Source: Hormiphora californensis (taxonomy: Eukaryota > Ctenophora > Tentaculata > Cydippida > Pleurobrachiidae). From it: DNA of 64,000 nt. Position numbers and translations under genes: made by a program. The notes under the pieces were generated by a model. The model had not been told where the DNA came from and did not search any database. It saw only the letters and a list, made by a program, of their open reading frames with translations. The stretch lies in assembly GCA_020137815.1 (NCBI GenBank), contig CM035356.1, positions 3,721,063-3,785,062 on the forward strand. The letters are read 5' to 3'. The stretch's first letter is position 1. Every line of letters begins with the position of its first letter. Positions 1 through 9,710 of the stretch are shown here, one piece after another.

Positions 1-669
1 TAGGGCACGATAAGAGAGGCACAAGCATGGGGTTGAAATATGTGCTACATTGTAGTATTTTACTTACTTGTTAAATGGGACATAGTTAATATCATTGATG
101 ATAATGGTGACTTCAAAGCTATTATTCCCCGTCCTCATGTCGCCCCATGCGTGAGGCTCAGTCCATCCCCGCCTATAACACGAGGAAAATGTATAATTAG
201 GATAATTAAAAATGGGCATTATGCAATGTTCATGGGCTTCACCACCATCTCCGCCAACCGGAGCGAGGGCGGAGAATCTCCGGTTCTAAGTGTATGGAAG
301 ATGTGTTGATTTTGGGGCAATTACAATCAGACAAACTGCAAAATACAGGCGGCGACACGGTCAAAACTTCTGTTTGAGCTTTTCATACCACCTGACCGGA
401 GCTATCGCCCCTTATCAAATGCTCCGTGTGTCCCTGTGCGTGATGCGTCCGGGGCGACAGCCGACAGGCGACAACCACGGTCACAGGGCCTGTAACCCCC
501 CACAAGTAGTAAATGTAAATGTAAATGTAATATAATCATTTATATATACCACTTTATAGTGTAAAATATTGGAGCATGCACTACTAGCCAACGCTCTACA
601 CACTCCTCACTTTCAAAAGTGGTACAGATACAAAACATGAGCATACATAAATAGTTAATTTGTAGGGAA
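1..669 (+). other. No gene; probable LINE 3' remnant ending in (AAATGT)n
   Basis: No ORF here resembles a protein I know. Around 505-530 a short tandem run of AAATGT units closes a GC-richer stretch. Short 3' tail repeats of this kind are typical of CR1/RTE-type LINEs, so 1-535 may be the 3' end of a degraded plus-strand LINE. From 536 to 669 the sequence is AT-rich and I see nothing specific in it. Confidence 0.35.
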
Positions 670-895
670 CTATCCCACTTGGATAACATTATTGCGGATG
701 AAATAACAGCCGTCTGGATCTTCTAATCGTAACCGTTTCAAAGTGGACCTGAGAGCTTTTTGCTCCTTCAGTTCAGAGGGCGTTAGGTCCGGAGAGAGAT
801 AAACAGCCGAAAACTGTTTAGAGTCCTTGAGGTTTCGTAGGCCTAGCGCGGAGCGCCGTCGCTCCAGTACGGGTATATTTAGTCGTGCCCCCGGG
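670..895 (-). pseudogene. Fragment of a LINE ORF1 C-terminus
   Basis: Read on the minus strand this gives about 75 uninterrupted codons ending in a TAG at 672-670. The peptide contains FSAVYLSPDLTPSELKEQK followed by a basic helix and YFIRNNVIQVG. The pattern 'SPDLTP..E...LR..L..R...G..+.IR' is one I associate with C-termini of invertebrate LINE ORF1 proteins. No start codon or upstream domain is present, so it is a dead fragment. It lies head to head with the LINE that follows. Confidence 0.5.
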
Positions 896-1398
896 CCCAG
901 GACCCAGGGGCTGCAACGTGCAAGGCCCAGCAGGGGTCAAGGGGACAAAAATCAAACCGGCACTTTCGAGTTTTCTGAAAATTCAAAATTTTAAGTTTTG
1001 AAAATTTTAAGTTTGGAAATTCGCGATTCGATATATTTTCAAGTGAAAACATGGTGTGCGCGCGTGCGCGGCGTTACTTTTGGTTTTGCGCGTGACACTC
1101 CTCCTTTTTAAAAAATTAATTTTCGCGAAATTTCGGCAATTTTTATCATTTGCCCACTTTTTGGCTACTTTTCTCGTTCTCTTCTCCTCTTTCACCCGAA
1201 AAGAGGGTCCTGACTCCTGGCCCATCCTTTCTTCGCCCCTGAGGGCTGGGTCTTTAACATATGTCAACGTTTTTCTTCTTTTTTTTAGTTCAAGTTTCAA
1301 ACTTTCATCAACTACAACGTAAAACTATTTATTGAGGCGGCATCCCCCCTCAATTGTTTCAGTCGTATGACCCTACTCTGAGGAAGCTGATAACAACA

Positions 1399-2739
1399 AT
1401 GTCTGCAGCAGTAGTGCAAACTGAAAAGTCGGCTGACAAGAAGTCGAAAAAGGAGCCTGTGAAGACCGTGATACCTGAATTCCTGTTGGCGGAAGCACCT
1501 CCCCGCGCCAAAGCGGTCCTTGAGTTCTACAACAAATTGGAATGCAAGGTGGACGCCCTGTTGAGCGAAAGTATCATCAAGATCAAGTCTAAGTTTGGTG
1601 CACCGTACATTGAAGAACTTGCGACCTACCTATCTCTGGACATTCGGCAAACAGAAAATGAGAAGGGCTACAGAAACATCCCCCTCTTAATCCACCGCTG
1701 TCTTCTGAAAGCCAGATCATATACCCCGAGTAAGTGTGGGGTCTGCTCGGAATATTACTGTGTCGAAAAGGACACTGTACCCGTTTTCACCTGTTGGATG
1801 TGTTTTCAGGGAAGCCACGACTGTGAAGGAGTGGCCAAAATCTTCTCCACCCTGTACACCATCACTCAGCCACTGACGGGATTTAACTGGACCTGCCACT
1901 CCTGTACCGAGAAGGGTAGTCTCGATCTAATGTCGAGGATACCTGTTATCCCGGGGAAAGATGATCCCGTGGTAGTGCCAGTTGAAATTATCACCCCAGA
2001 CGTTACTGAAGAAGCTGTATCTGGCGAGGGCTCAAGCAGGGAATCATCTAAGGTCCCTTGTGCATTCCTGGCAGAAGGCTACTGCAGACACGGGATATCC
2101 GGTAAAAAGGAAGTGAATGGGGAAACCTGCCGTTTTCTCCACCGTAAAGTTTGCAGGAAATTTAGACTGTACGGATCTCATTCCCGCCATGGCTGTAAGT
2201 CGGGTTCAAAGTGCTCTAAACTCCACCCAAAACTATGTGAGGGCTCACAGCGGAGAATGAAGGAACGACAGTGCTTAAACCCTGATTGCCCGCATCTCCA
2301 CCTAAAGGGTACACGAAGGAAAGAGGAAAACCCTGAGAGGAAAGAACGTCAGGAAGTTGTTAGGACAACACGGCAACCTAACACTCACACCACTGACCAG
2401 AGAGAGAGAGTGCAGGATGAACAACTCCCTCTTAGCGGCTCACCATTGCGACCAGTTTCGCAGCAAAACCCTGGACATCTACAATCGGGTTTTCTGAGCA
2501 TTGTCTTGAAGGAGGTCAGGAATGCAAGAGAAGAGTCACTGAGGCAAGCGGACAGAATGGAAGAAATTCTCTCCCAGCTTGGCCCCACCCACAGCGAATC
2601 AATGCTGCACAACCAGCTGGCCCACCACTTACAAGCACACCCGCCGGTGCAGTACACCCTACCTACAGGTACCCTCACTCAAGGAGTACATCGTCAACTC
2701 CCGACCCAAATACTGCCCTCTCAAAGATTATCCTACTAA
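1399..2739 (+). CDS. LINE ORF1 protein with PHD-like and CCCH-type zinc motifs
   Basis: 446 residues from the first ATG; the frame is open a little further upstream but without another ATG. The N-terminus is lysine-rich. Around residues 112-180 a Cys/His cluster (CGVC, CWMCF, HDC, CHSC) resembles a treble-clef/PHD-type finger. Around residues 220-310 there are several CCCH-like groups (CAFLAEGYCRHG, CRFLH, CRKF, CSKLH, CPHLH). The C-terminus is Gln/His/Pro-rich with a short heptad-like helix. ORF1 proteins of LINEs bind RNA and act as chaperones in the ribonucleoprotein; that role is inferred from position and the zinc motifs. It overlaps the ORF2 frame by about 300 nt. Confidence 0.7.
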   Translation: MSAAVVQTEKSADKKSKKEPVKTVIPEFLLAEAPPRAKAVLEFYNKLECKVDALLSESIIKIKSKFGAPYIEELATYLSLDIRQTENEKGYRNIPLLIHRCLLKARSYTPSKCGVCSEYYCVEKDTVPVFTCWMCFQGSHDCEGVAKIFSTLYTITQPLTGFNWTCHSCTEKGSLDLMSRIPVIPGKDDPVVVPVEIITPDVTEEAVSGEGSSRESSKVPCAFLAEGYCRHGISGKKEVNGETCRFLHRKVCRKFRLYGSHSRHGCKSGSKCSKLHPKLCEGSQRRMKERQCLNPDCPHLHLKGTRRKEENPERKERQEVVRTTRQPNTHTTDQRERVQDEQLPLSGSPLRPVSQQNPGHLQSGFLSIVLKEVRNAREESLRQADRMEEILSQLGPTHSESMLHNQLAHHLQAHPPVQYTLPTGTLTQGVHRQLPTQILPSQRLSY

Positions 2740-5729
2740 ATGGGAGAAGTATTTCACCGGCTGCAGGGGGGAACACTCGGTGGAAACTCCCTTTCATCGA
2801 GGCTGTTTTGTTAAACAACCCAAACTCCCCGCGGACAGTTGCCCTTGCAATAACGGAGTCATGGTTGAAAAACTACATTGCAGATGCCCAAATCAAAATG
2901 CAAGGATACAGCACCTTCCGTTCTGACCGTCCTGACCGGAAAGGAGGAGGTTGTGTTTTGTACATTCGTGAGGACATCCCAATCAGCTACGCATACTCAT
3001 TCAGTGACCGGGAATGCAGTCTGGTATTGGCTTTTAGTAAAGCAAAAAACATGTTGTTTTCATGTGTCTACCGTCCCCCCGACTCATCTGACCAGTCCTT
3101 CATCACAGTTATGAATGATCTCCAAGATAAAATCGATCTCCTGTCCAATGAAAGGAGCCCTGAAATGTTTATCATGGGCGATCTAAACTTGCCGTTGTTC
3201 AACTGGAAAGAAGAATCCCTGCCGTCAGCTGCTGCTAACATAGCGGCTTATCAACGCACTGTGAACTTCATTGAGGAAAATTTCCTAACTCAGGTCGTAG
3301 ACAAACCAACCAGAGGAAGTAATACTCTGGATGTTATAATGACCAACTCACCCCAATACGTATCAACTGTGACAACCGAAGAGACAAAGATTTCTGACCA
3401 CAGGATAGTTAACTGTACTCTAGTGATAAACCCCCTTATGGAAACAGCAGACACCATCAAAAAGTGGGACCACATGAGTTTCCGAGGGTTGGACATTCAG
3501 AAAGCCAACTTTGAAGATATGAATGTAGACATTGCTTCTGTTGATTGGGACGAACTGCAGGCATTATGTGAGGAATCTGGAGACCCTGTTGGTGACAAAT
3601 TCAAAGAACTTTTCATTCTAACTGTTTTGCAAATCACCATCAAACACACACCTCAGAAGGTTCAGCGGAGGAAATTCAGCCCCCTGGAACCACTGAAAAG
3701 GAGAAGGCGGAAACTAAAAACAAGACTGGAAGCAATCTCTTCTGTCAATGTTAACATCCCCAAAATCGAAGCACTCGAAAACGAGCTCACAATACTTGAG
3801 GAGAAGATAAAACACTCTGTGGATGAATCAATCGAGAAGAAGGAACACAGCGCTGTTGATACGATCAAGGTCAACCCACGATATTTCTTTTCCTACGCAA
3901 AACGACTATCAAAAGTTAAATCGAACATTGCCCCTCTCAAACGTGATGATGGAACACTCACCACAGACAACACTGAAAAAGCGGAACTCCTGCAAAAACA
4001 GTACTGCCGTGCTTTCAGTGATCCAGACGGTGGAGACTTGCTGAAAAGTCTTTCTTGGGTTGAGGATAGCAGTGCGATTTTGGAGGATTTCACATTTACG
4101 TCTGATGACATTAAAGGAGCCCTCTCAGAACTTGATCCTGCTTCTGCCGGACCAGATGGTGACATCCCTGCTAAAATTCTCAGTGCTTGTAAAGCCACTC
4201 TTGCTGTACCACTCTTTCTTCTTTGGGAGCGGTCCTTCGAAGAAGGAATAACACCCCCAAACCTGAAAAAGCAGTACATCACACCAATCTTCAAGCGTGG
4301 TGACAAAACTCTTGCTGTTAACTACCGCCCTGTTTCACTGACTTCTAACTTGCTAAAAACATTTGAACGAGTTGTACGAAACAAGTTGGTGGATCACCTT
4401 GAAAGTAACAATCTTCTACCAGATAGCCAACACGGGTTTAGGAAGCAACGAAGCTGTCTCACACAGTTACTTGATCACATGGACGGAATCTTTCGAGAGC
4501 TAAACAGCGGGAACGAAGTCGATGTAATCTATTTGGACTATTCCAAAGCCTTTGACCGTGTCAACCATGCTATTCTTCTTGCCAAGCTGGAAAAGCTAGG
4601 CATCAAAGGGAAAGTACTAAATTGGATAAAAGACTTCCTTTCTGGTCGGTACCAAACAGTTACTGTTGACGGTGAAAAATCGAACTTCGAGCTGGTCAAA
4701 AGTGGAGTCCCTCAAGGGACCGTACTCGGACCAATCCTCTTTATCATCTACGTAGCTGATCTCCAAAGCCAAGTAATCCACAGCAAAATCAGAACCTTTG
4801 CGGATGATACCAAGCTCCAAAAGAGTGTCGACTCGGAAGAATCAGGAGCAGAAATGCAAGAGGATCTACAGCGTGTGGTGGAGTGGTCTGCAGCCAACTG
4901 TATGACACTTCATGAGGACAAGTTTGAGGTTATTCACTATACTCTGAACAGAACATCCCTTCTCAGAGAACTGCCTTTCACCCATGACCTTAGCTCATAT
5001 GTGACTCCAGGTGGAAATGAAATACAGCCAACGGATACAGTGAAAGACCTTGGCATCACTCTATCAAACAATGGCTCTTGGACAGACCATGTCATGAGGA
5101 TCTCATCAGAAGCACGAAGGATGGCCGCCTGGGCACTGAGAGCTTTTAAAGATAGGTCAGTAACCACTATGCTGACACTCTACAAGTCACTAATAAGGTG
5201 TAAAGTAGAATACTGCTCACCTTTATGGTCGCCCTACAAGATTGGTGACATCCAGGCGCTGGAGAGTATCCAGAGACAGTTTACCCGAAGGATCGAAGAC
5301 ATGGCACAACTTGACTATTGGGAACGGCTGAAAAAGCTTAGACTGATGTCATTACAACGACGGAGGGAGCGATACTCGATAATACAAATGTGGAAAATCC
5401 ATAACGGTGCAGCCCCTAACAGCACGAATACCCGGTTTTACCATCATCAACGGCTCGGCATCCGAGCCGAAGTACCTACTCTTTACAGTGGAGCACAGAA
5501 GTCATTCTCAACAAAATACTTCCACTCTTTTACTGTAAGGGCCGCTCGGCTATGGAACACATTGCCGAAAGAGGTTAATACAGCAGTGACCTTAGATACG
5601 TTCAAGATCCTGCTGGGCCGTTGGCTGGACCACTTCCCTGACAATCCACCTGTGAAGGGTTATTCTACCCGGAACAACAATTCTATCATGGACTGGGTTT
5701 TGGAGGTTCGAGCTAAAGGGGGATGCTGA
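2436..5729 (+). CDS. LINE ORF2: endonuclease and reverse transcriptase
   Basis: The frame is open from 2436 to the TGA at 5727-5729. The endonuclease comes first, with LLNGRS near 2733, ITESW near 2850, the loop CVYRPPDS, GDLNLP near 3180 and SDHRIV near 3395. The reverse transcriptase follows, with NYRPVSLTS near 4320, YLDYSKAFDRV near 4530, GVPQGTVLGP near 4710 and catalytic FADD at about 4795-4807. A C-terminal region typical of CR1/L2 follows, with a tyrosine/tryptophan-rich end. The first in-frame ATG is at 2898, after the ITESW glutamate, so translation must begin upstream by another route. The frame is -1 relative to ORF1. All catalytic motifs look intact. Confidence 0.85.
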   Translation, partial: RLTIATSFAAKPWTSTIGFSEHCLEGGQECKRRVTEASGQNGRNSLPAWPHPQRINAAQPAGPPLTSTPAGAVHPTYRYPHSRSTSSTPDPNTALSKIILLNGRSISPAAGGNTRWKLPFIEAVLLNNPNSPRTVALAITESWLKNYIADAQIKMQGYSTFRSDRPDRKGGGCVLYIREDIPISYAYSFSDRECSLVLAFSKAKNMLFSCVYRPPDSSDQSFITVMNDLQDKIDLLSNERSPEMFIMGDLNLPLFNWKEESLPSAAANIAAYQRTVNFIEENFLTQVVDKPTRGSNTLDVIMTNSPQYVSTVTTEETKISDHRIVNCTLVINPLMETADTIKKWDHMSFRGLDIQKANFEDMNVDIASVDWDELQALCEESGDPVGDKFKELFILTVLQITIKHTPQKVQRRKFSPLEPLKRRRRKLKTRLEAISSVNVNIPKIEALENELTILEEKIKHSVDESIEKKEHSAVDTIKVNPRYFFSYAKRLSKVKSNIAPLKRDDGTLTTDNTEKAELLQKQYCRAFSDPDGGDLLKSLSWVEDSSAILEDFTFTSDDIKGALSELDPASAGPDGDIPAKILSACKATLAVPLFLLWERSFEEGITPPNLKKQYITPIFKRGDKTLAVNYRPVSLTSNLLKTFERVVRNKLVDHLESNNLLPDSQHGFRKQRSCLTQLLDHMDGIFRELNSGNEVDVIYLDYSKAFDRVNHAILLAKLEKLGIKGKVLNWIKDFLSGRYQTVTVDGEKSNFELVKSGVPQGTVLGPILFIIYVADLQSQVIHSKIRTFADDTKLQKSVDSEESGAEMQEDLQRVVEWSAANCMTLHEDKFEVIHYTLNRTSLLRELPFTHDLSSYVTPGGNEIQPTDTVKDLGITLSNNGSWTDHVMRISSEARRMAAWALRAFKDRSVTTMLTLYKSLIRCKVEYCSPLWSPYKIGDIQALESIQRQFTRRIEDMAQLDYWERLKKLRLMSLQRRRERYSIIQMWKIHNGAAPNSTNTRFYHHQRLGIRAEVPTLYSGAQKSFSTKYFHSFTVRAARLWNTLPKEVNTAVTLDTFKILLGRWLDHFPDNPPVKGYSTRNNNSIMDWVLEVRAKGGC

Positions 5730-5845
5730 AAAGACTGACACCGGTTACGATTCTGTAATAAAGTTTATTTATCAAGTTTATCAAGTTTATCAAGTAATTA
5801 GTTATCTCTGAAATGTTCAGGTAGTTGACGTTGAGTGATAAACAG

Positions 5846-5985
5846 TATTTATTTATTTATTTATTCAATCTAATTTGTATACATTGAATCACAATCAACA
5901 TACACGCCCCTTCTTGCGGGCAAAATCGGATATTCAATAAATTCAGACCTCCTGATAGAAATTAAGGCTATTTAGATAAAGATAG
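5846..5985 (-). mobile_element. LINE 3'-end remnant with (AAAT)n-type tail
   Basis: On the minus strand the sequence runs from a short GC-rich segment (GCCCGCAAGAAGGGGCG) through an AT-rich stretch into ATTGAATAAATAAATAAATA at 5846-5870. That is the appearance of a LINE 3' UTR with a four-base tail repeat. It is too short to name the family. Confidence 0.4.
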
Positions 5986-6011
5986 CAGTAATAAAATAGT
6001 TGATAATTAAA

Positions 6012-6457
6012 AGCTGGTATTAATAAACGGGGATTCGCGGATTCGCGGATAATGTCCCGGATCGCGGATAAAATCGCGGATAATTAATCCCGGATTGGAT
6101 CGCGGATCGCGGATAAGTAATTGCGGATTGCGGATCGGGGATAAGTGATCGCGGATTGCGGATTGCGGATTGCGGATCGCGGATTGCGGATCGCGGATTG
6201 CGGATCGCGGATCGCGGATTGCGGATTGCGGATTGCGGATCGCGGATTGCGGATCGCGGATTGCGGATTGCGGATTGCGGATCGCGGATTGCGGATCGCG
6301 GATTGCGGATTGCGGATCGCGGATTGCGGATCGCGGATAAGTAATCGCGGATAAGTAATCGCGGATTGCGGATCGCGGATAAGTGATCACGGATCGCGGA
6401 TTTAAAGTAATCGCGGATAAGTAATCGCGGATAAGTAATCGCGGATAAGTAATCGCG
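6012..6457. repeat. FB-A left arm, outer part: GCGGATY tandem array
   Basis: Unique-looking terminal bases are followed by tandem GCGGATT and GCGGATC units and then GCGGATAAGTAATC units up to the LTR insertion point. The long ORFs here in several frames are by-products of a repeat whose 7-bp period shifts frame without making stops; they are not genes. Confidence 0.85.
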
Positions 6458-7289
6458 TGTATGCGGTGCATGCAGAATGGTAAAGTCTTACCATGTTCCT
6501 GATAATCGGGGTTTACCCTGATCATTCCGTTGGATCACAGAGAGAGATAGATCGTCTCTCTCTCCCCTCTCTTCTGTCGGTCATCCGCAATCTCCGAACA
6601 ATGGTCGAGTAGTTGACAAAGAACTATTCATAACGACAAGAGGAACGACGCCGACGTGACAGGAGATTTCCATTTGTTATGATCAACGGACAATGGCAAC
6701 AATGGAGCAGTGATCGCCGATGATTGAGATTTGACAAGAGATCCCCTTTTGTGAGGACAAAGAGATGAATGGCAACAATGGACGAACTAGCGTCGGGTGA
6801 TCAGCTTTACCACGAGACATCCATTGTGGGCGACAACACCAACAAAGGGACAAAGAGGTCAAGCCGGATGTAGTCAGGCGGATGAGAGGTCAGCGAGCTC
6901 GAGGATATAAGTGAGGAACTTGAGGACCAGAGAGCAGTTCTTTCTTCGGAGACGAGCTTAGGCTCATGAACTCTGTACTGAGAGTGAGAGTGTTGGTTAT
7001 ATTCTTTCTATCTTTTACCCCCTCAAACTACCTTGTGCTCGATCTATACCCTTAGCGGAAGACACATGAAGGAGGCAACAGTAGCTCATGGCAGGGGCCA
7101 TGGGACGTACGGTTGACTCTGTGTATTGCTTGAACCCCGAGATATCTAGTGAAACCTAGTGAGACAGCGGTGAGATTGGAGATGGTCATAGAGTGAGCAC
7201 TTGAGATGGAGAGTGAGTTCTGGCCTTACAAGGAGGGCACCGTCTTTAGGTATCCTAATTGCAGGATACAGTGTCTCATTATGTTTACA
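6458..7289 (+). repeat. 5' LTR
   Basis: 832 bp, TG...CA ends, repeated at 14757-15588. It holds a TATA-like GATATAAG at 6904-6911, placing the likely U3/R boundary near 6930-6940. No clear AATAAA is visible. Confidence 0.9.
6904..6911 (+). promoter_or_regulatory. TATA-like box of the LTR promoter
   Basis: GATATAAG lies two thirds into the LTR, with the same motif at 15203-15210 in the 3' LTR. Its position suits a U3 promoter with transcription starting about 25-30 bases downstream. This is inference from sequence alone. Confidence 0.4.
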
Positions 7290-8867
7290 ATGGAGCCCGA
7301 TGCGAGTTGACAAGAGTACGTTTTGAGGGGAGGTAGTCGTAACCTTCTCATTTTTAGACGTAGGTAGTCGTAACCTTCTTATTTTTGGACGCGGTGGGGG
7401 TAGTAGAGAATTGAGAGAGGAGTAGGGACTTATGAGAGCATTAAGAGCGCATTATGAGAGAGTATTATGAGAGAAACCCATAGATGTATGAATTTGTCCA
7501 CGTGGACAGTTGAAATTCAAACAGGGAAGTGAGAAGAAGGAGAGAGATGCGAGTAATAAATAGCAGGGCTGGGAGAGAAGAAACAGTGCCGGTGTGGACA
7601 ACTTCACTGCTCAGTAAGCAGATGTTCCCACACCGGTACTCACATGCCAAGCCCGGGCAGGCTATTCTAATTCCAAGTTATCTTTGTCTTTTTTCATAGT
7701 ATAAATTCTTGTTCTTCTCTTTTGAAACATACCCTGCGCGATGTCCCCCATCTTCGTTTGGGCTATGCCCCGGGGGTACATCAATATTCGATAGCACTTG
7801 GTATCCCCCATCCTCGTTTGGGCTATGCCCCGGGGGAACCTCATTATGCGATATAATAATATATTTGTTTAATTTATAGTTGTGGTGAGGGGGTGATAAC
7901 TCTTAGTTATCTTATAAAGAAATAAATATTACCCCCGGACCAGCTGCAATTTCGTAGTGACTGGTCCCTATCGCGATGTGACGGTTTATTCATTCATCGA
8001 GAATCGTGTGAGGAGAGTGCTTGCTTTGTGAAAGCCGGTTATCGGATTTGATAACAAAACACGATAAATGGCCTTTAAAACAATTCTTCTAGACCCATGT
8101 CTAGATCTCATGTCTTTTGCCATTACTTTCAACTTCTATTTCTCTGTGACCGTCACACGGTTTCCTCTTTTAAGACGAAAAGTTGTACTGCCCTGAGCTA
8201 TATTTCCCCCCGTTTGAAAGAACGGCATGCGGCTTGTTGCCGGCGTTCGCTCCTGTGTGGTAGTCGAATATTCGTTGAAGTGATAAGTGTTGAAAGTGTA
8301 ACGAGCGAAAAGTCCATTCCCATCATATCCAAGAACAGACAGGCCGCCTGTTCTTGAGTCGGCACAGTGTGCACTCCAATGCCCGACCTCCCATTAGTAA
8401 TCAGTTCGACAATATTTCCGCGGTTTATTATTACTCATTATAAACCGCCCCCTCCTGCTGATATTTCCCCCTGCATAATGTGGGATATACCTCTGCTTTC
8501 ATTCCTTTTCGGCAATATTGATCAGGCCGTATAGAACTTTTTATAAGTTCGAGTAAACGATCGAATATTACAACTACTTATTAACAACTACTTATTACCC
8601 CCCGCCTTTTCCGCTACTGTTGTCCCTGTCAGGTTCAGGAATGGTCTAACCAAGCATTCCTTTACAACAGCTTTTACTACTTACTTTTAAAACTTTACAA
8701 AGTACTTATTTATAATTTTACAAAACAACTGCTTATTACCCCCCGATTACTTATAATTTTACAAAACAACTACTTATTACCCCCCGCCTACTCGCCTCCT
8801 GACACACGGTCGTGCGTCAGGGGACGAGGGGCATAATGCTATATTCCATAGTAAAAGTAAAGTTCAC
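7290..8867 (+). other. Long untranslated leader of the LTR element with internal repeats
   Basis: No coding region is evident. GTAGTCGTAACCTTCT occurs twice (near 7335 and 7367). A hairpin-forming unit CGTTTGGGCTATGCCCCGGG occurs twice between 7740 and 7850. CAACTACTTATTACCCCCCG-like units recur between 8570 and 8790. A segment near 8437-8500 (TATAAACCGCCCC...GATATTTCCC) resembles hairpin repeats elsewhere in the window (47957-48007, 51450-51500). Packaging or splice-donor signals may lie here but none can be named. Confidence 0.5.
7291..7306 (+). other. Putative primer-binding site
   Basis: One base after the 5' LTR the sequence reads TGGAGCCCGATGCGAG. A PBS usually starts with TGG, complementary to a tRNA CCA end, at this spacing. 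I cannot assign the tRNA without a tRNA set for the organism. Confidence 0.45.
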
Positions 8868-9710
8868 ATGGAGTCGGAGAAGGACAAGGTTTCTCAACTC
8901 CTAAATCACCGAGTAGCATCGAGGAAGAAAATGGAAGAGGAGGGCGGATCGGTGACCGCAGCGCTGGAGGCAGATATCCGAGCTATCGACAGGACGGTGG
9001 CAGAATACACCCCAGACCAGCGGGCAGAGGCGGTGGAGGGGTTGACGACCCGGCTGAAAGAGGAAACGGAGGCCACACACCGAGTGATAGACACCCTCGA
9101 GAAGGTCCAGAGAGCTGGACAACTGAAGCAGCAGGAGTTGGAGACGGAGTTGGCCAAGAAACAAAAGGCCATTGATAAAATGAGAGATAAGACCACGGCG
9201 GTGGCATTGAGGCCATCGAAATATGTGTCCGATGTCACGGACATCCGGGAGTACCTGGCCCGATTCAAAGTTTATGCCCGTGCCTCCAATATCAAGGATG
9301 ACGACTGGGCGAATGTGGACCTGTTAATGTCCTACTTGGACACTCGGGCCCAGAAAAGGGTACTCAGGATGGAGCTGGATAAGAAGAACCTGGGCGCAGA
9401 GGAAGCCATGACAGCGATAATCAAGGAGCTAGAGGACGTGAGCCCCAAATCGAAGGCGAGAGCCAAGATGTATGAGGAATCCCAGAGGGAGGGGGAAAGG
9501 ATGTCTGATTTTGCCACCAGGGTAGTAGACAAGGCACTAATTGCCTATGAAGACGAATATATGAGGATGATAGCCCAATTGGACGTGTTCGTAATGGGAG
9601 TCCGAGATGACGAGATAGGCCGGGACCTCCTCAAAGCTAAACATGCCAACTTTGACGAGGCGGTGGAGCACGCAATCGAATTGGAGGCAGTGTACGATTC
9701 CCGGAAATAA
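8868..9710 (+). CDS. Gag-like capsid protein of the LTR element
   Basis: 280 residues from the ATG at 8868. Residues 1-110 form an acidic/basic coiled-coil-rich region. Residues 115-275 have the pattern of a retrotransposon capsid domain: IREYLARFKVYARASNI, WANVDLLMSYLD, RMSDFATRVVDKALIAYED and a final EAVEHAIELE helix. Such proteins assemble the particle that packages element RNA. There is no CCHC zinc knuckle and no protease fusion. The ORF ends right after the capsid domain, which suggests that the nucleocapsid and all of pol were removed by deletion. The stop TAA overlaps the next ORF's ATG (TAATG). Confidence 0.75.
   Translation: MESEKDKVSQLLNHRVASRKKMEEEGGSVTAALEADIRAIDRTVAEYTPDQRAEAVEGLTTRLKEETEATHRVIDTLEKVQRAGQLKQQELETELAKKQKAIDKMRDKTTAVALRPSKYVSDVTDIREYLARFKVYARASNIKDDDWANVDLLMSYLDTRAQKRVLRMELDKKNLGAEEAMTAIIKELEDVSPKSKARAKMYEESQREGERMSDFATRVVDKALIAYEDEYMRMIAQLDVFVMGVRDDEIGRDLLKAKHANFDEAVEHAIELEAVYDSRK

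Larger units (their letters stand above)
896..5800 (+). mobile_element. CR1/L2-like non-LTR retrotransposon, near complete
   Basis: A two-ORF LINE. It has an untranslated leader (about 896-1398), ORF1 with zinc-finger motifs, ORF2 with an apurinic-type endonuclease and reverse transcriptase, and a short 3' UTR ending near 5798 in three tandem copies of a 9-bp unit (ATCAAGTTT, 5770-5798). There is no poly(A) tail; short tandem 3' repeats are usual for the CR1/L2 group. Both ORFs are intact, so the copy looks young. The 5' boundary is uncertain: I placed it after the minus-strand ORF1 fragment. No target duplication was identified. Confidence 0.75.

Noticed and set aside
6030-6460. Repeat array considered as a CRISPR
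   Set aside because: Units are 7-14 bp, contiguous and without unique spacers, in a eukaryotic foldback element.
6007-6525. Minus-strand ORF of about 170 residues with repeated SAIRDPQ
   Set aside because: A 7-bp repeat without stop codons in several frames produces it; the same happens on both strands and at 16155-16767.
7662-7844. Minus-strand ORF with repeated PRGIAQT in the LTR element leader
   Set aside because: Generated by two copies of a hairpin unit; no start context or family resemblance.
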